NCBI GenBank assembly: GCA_002503595.1
Contig: DASC01000145.1
Span: forward strand, 1-6,897
Direction: 5' to 3'
DNA: 6,897 nt
Source of the DNA: Candidatus Methanogaster sp. UBA203
GTDB taxonomy: Archaea > Halobacteriota > Methanosarcinia > Methanosarcinales > Methanogasteraceae
Under the pieces are notes generated by a model. It saw nothing but the letters and a program-made list of their open reading frames with translations, made no database searches and was not told where the DNA came from. Position 1 is the stretch's first letter, and the number at the start of each line of letters is the position of its first letter. The translations under genes and the position numbers were made by a program. Of this stretch, positions 5,482 through 6,897 are shown one piece after another.

Positions 5482-6560
5482 TATTCCACAAACTGGCTGC
5501 CAGCGCTTCGCAGGCGCGGCTCTTCGAGAACCACGGTTTTATCAGGGTCTTTGAATGTGCTGCCTATCTCGTAGCAGTCCTTGCCGTGTTTTTCTGCGAT
5601 CTGCACAGCGGAATCTACCTCATCCGCTGGCAGGACGATGCAGAACCCGATCCCCATATTATAGACCTGGTACATCTCTGCCGCACTCACAGGTCCGTGT
5701 TTCCGGATCAACTCAAAGACCGGAGGCGTTTTGGGTAGATTGTCGAGCTTGAACCCGCAGTCCCTGCTAACCCTCCTGAGATTCAAGAACCCGTCGCCTG
5801 TTATGTGGGCAAGCGATCTCAGATCCAGACCGGAATCAAGCATCTCTCTAATCTCTCTTGTATAGATATTCGTCGGTTCGAGCAGTTCCTCGCCTAGCGA
5901 TCTTCCAAGTTCGTCGATATACTCATCCGCGCCAAATTTATCCAGAAGAACCCTCCTTGCAAGCGTCATCCCGTTGCTGTGGACGCCCGAACTTGCAAGA
6001 CCGAGTATCGCGTCCCCTTCTTCGATTGCATCTCCAGTGATGATCTTACCCTTCGAAACAATGCCGACCCCCATCCCTACGAGGTCGAAACCCCGGTTCT
6101 CCCGGGGTCCCCTGATCATCTCCGGCATGATTGCTATCTCTCCGCCAGAGAGCGTTACCTTCGCGCGCCTGCATCCCTCCACCACGCCCTTCACGATCGC
6201 TTCGAGAAGAGCCGGGTCAGGTTCCTGAACCGCTATGTAGTCAACGAGTGAGATCGGCTCAGCACCGACACAGAGGATGTCGTTTACGTTCATGGCAACA
6301 CAATCGATGCCGATTGTGTCGTATTTTTCCATCTCCTGCGCAATAAAGACCTTTGTCCCGACGCCATCGGTCTTGATCGCCAGTGCTCTGCCATCTCCTA
6401 TGTCGATAACCCCTGAGAAATGTCCTATCGGGATCGCAGGTTTTCCTATGGTGTTCCTGAAGTCAAAGGTCCCTTTGCAAAGTTCCACGATCCTTTGCAA
6501 TGCGACCTCTACTTTTCCAGTGTCAGCGCCAGCAGTCTGGTAGGTAACGTAATCAGCCAT
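5478..6560 (-). CDS. purM: phosphoribosylformylglycinamidine cyclo-ligase (AIR synthetase) PurM
   Basis: PurM closes the imidazole ring in de novo purine synthesis, turning FGAM plus ATP into AIR, ADP and phosphate in the cytoplasm. At 360 residues it is close to the family's usual 330-350. Motifs in order are TYQTAGAD near the N-terminus, the ATP-binding KTDGVGTK (63-70), DCVAMNVNDILCVGAEP (86-102), SGGE (138-141), GLASSGVHSNG (187-197), AHITGDG (251-257, often GGG in relatives) and NMGIGF (301-306). The short N-terminus and the IGIDCVAMNVNDILCVGAEP block resemble methanogen PurM. ATG at 6560 fits the family start. No Shine-Dalgarno precedes it, and a TTTTAGTT stretch about 26 nt upstream could drive a leaderless mRNA. 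It lies downstream of a 16S rRNA 3' end on the same strand, and no other purine gene is nearby. Confidence 0.95.
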   Translation of the reverse strand: MADYVTYQTAGADTGKVEVALQRIVELCKGTFDFRNTIGKPAIPIGHFSGVIDIGDGRALAIKTDGVGTKVFIAQEMEKYDTIGIDCVAMNVNDILCVGAEPISLVDYIAVQEPDPALLEAIVKGVVEGCRRAKVTLSGGEIAIMPEMIRGPRENRGFDLVGMGVGIVSKGKIITGDAIEEGDAILGLASSGVHSNGMTLARRVLLDKFGADEYIDELGRSLGEELLEPTNIYTREIREMLDSGLDLRSLAHITGDGFLNLRRVSRDCGFKLDNLPKTPPVFELIRKHGPVSAAEMYQVYNMGIGFCIVLPADEVDSAVQIAEKHGKDCYEIGSTFKDPDKTVVLEEPRLRSAGSQFVEY

Positions 6561-6582
6561 ATTCTACTGATGCGATCTGAAA

Positions 6583-6590
6583 AACTAAAA
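6583..6590 (-). promoter_or_regulatory. weak TATA-like box for purM
   Basis: Read on the minus strand this is TTTTAGTT, centred about 26 nt before the purM ATG, which is the spacing for a leaderless transcript. It is a poor match to the archaeal box A, so read-through from the 16S gene upstream remains an alternative. Confidence 0.28.
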
Positions 6591-6639
6591 GGGTATTGAT
6601 CCTGATATTCTATGATCTCCGACCGGCAGTGCGATTGTT

Positions 6640-6657
6640 GTACACAATTTTGTGCAC
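6640..6657 (-). other. hairpin or palindrome just after the 16S 3' end
   Basis: On the minus strand the arms GTGCACAA and TTGTGTAC are complementary with one G-U wobble, around a short A-rich centre. The wobble pairs only in minus-strand RNA (A-C on the other strand), which agrees with transcription in the 16S/purM direction. It begins 8 nt beyond the 16S 3' end. It may take part in rRNA 3' processing or termination, but no T-run follows. It could also be a palindromic protein-binding site. Confidence 0.4.
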
Positions 6658-6662
6658 GGTTA

Positions 6663-6897
<235 letters not shown>

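Overview
The window reads as a stretch of an archaeal chromosome, most likely a euryarchaeote of the methanogen/ANME type. The reasons are a CofD gene for coenzyme F420 synthesis, a GvpD-like RecA/KaiC ATPase, a short archaeal JAMM protein, an archaeal-style PurM, and TATA-box-like promoters with short or absent leaders. The genus cannot be fixed from sequence reading alone.

Layout. Bases 3-65 hold the probable last 20 codons of an upstream plus-strand gene. Bases 66-320 are non-coding, with a T-rich tract and a TATA box for cofD (321-1277, +). A tRNA-Arg(UCU) lies at 1406-1480, and a JAMM/MPN metalloprotease-like gene (1486-1881, +) starts only 5 nt after it. A GvpD-like two-domain ATPase follows (2015-3457, +), then a 191-nt spacer that could encode a 54-residue peptide, then a sodium:solute symporter-family protein (3649-5481, +). 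purM (5478-6560, -) converges on the symporter gene and their stop codons overlap. The 3' end of a 16S rRNA gene (6665-6897, -) runs off the right edge.

The protein-coding part looks like ordinary core and accessory archaeal genes, each apparently with its own promoter. I see no defence system, CRISPR array or mobile element.

Four things do stand out. (1) The 16S fragment has bacterial, Clostridia-like, rather than archaeal signature positions although its neighbours are archaeal. A chimeric assembly joined inside the conserved 16S 3' end is the leading explanation, and a foreign 16S gene the exciting alternative. (2) An approximately 46-nt non-coding element is present twice, upstream of the tRNA and upstream of the GvpD-like gene, at about 80% identity and always ahead of a TTATTAA box. 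(3) The last 34 nt of the GvpD-like gene recur 195 nt downstream as the translation start region of the symporter gene. (4) The tRNA-JAMM spacing implies that tRNA 3' processing would create an almost leaderless JAMM mRNA.
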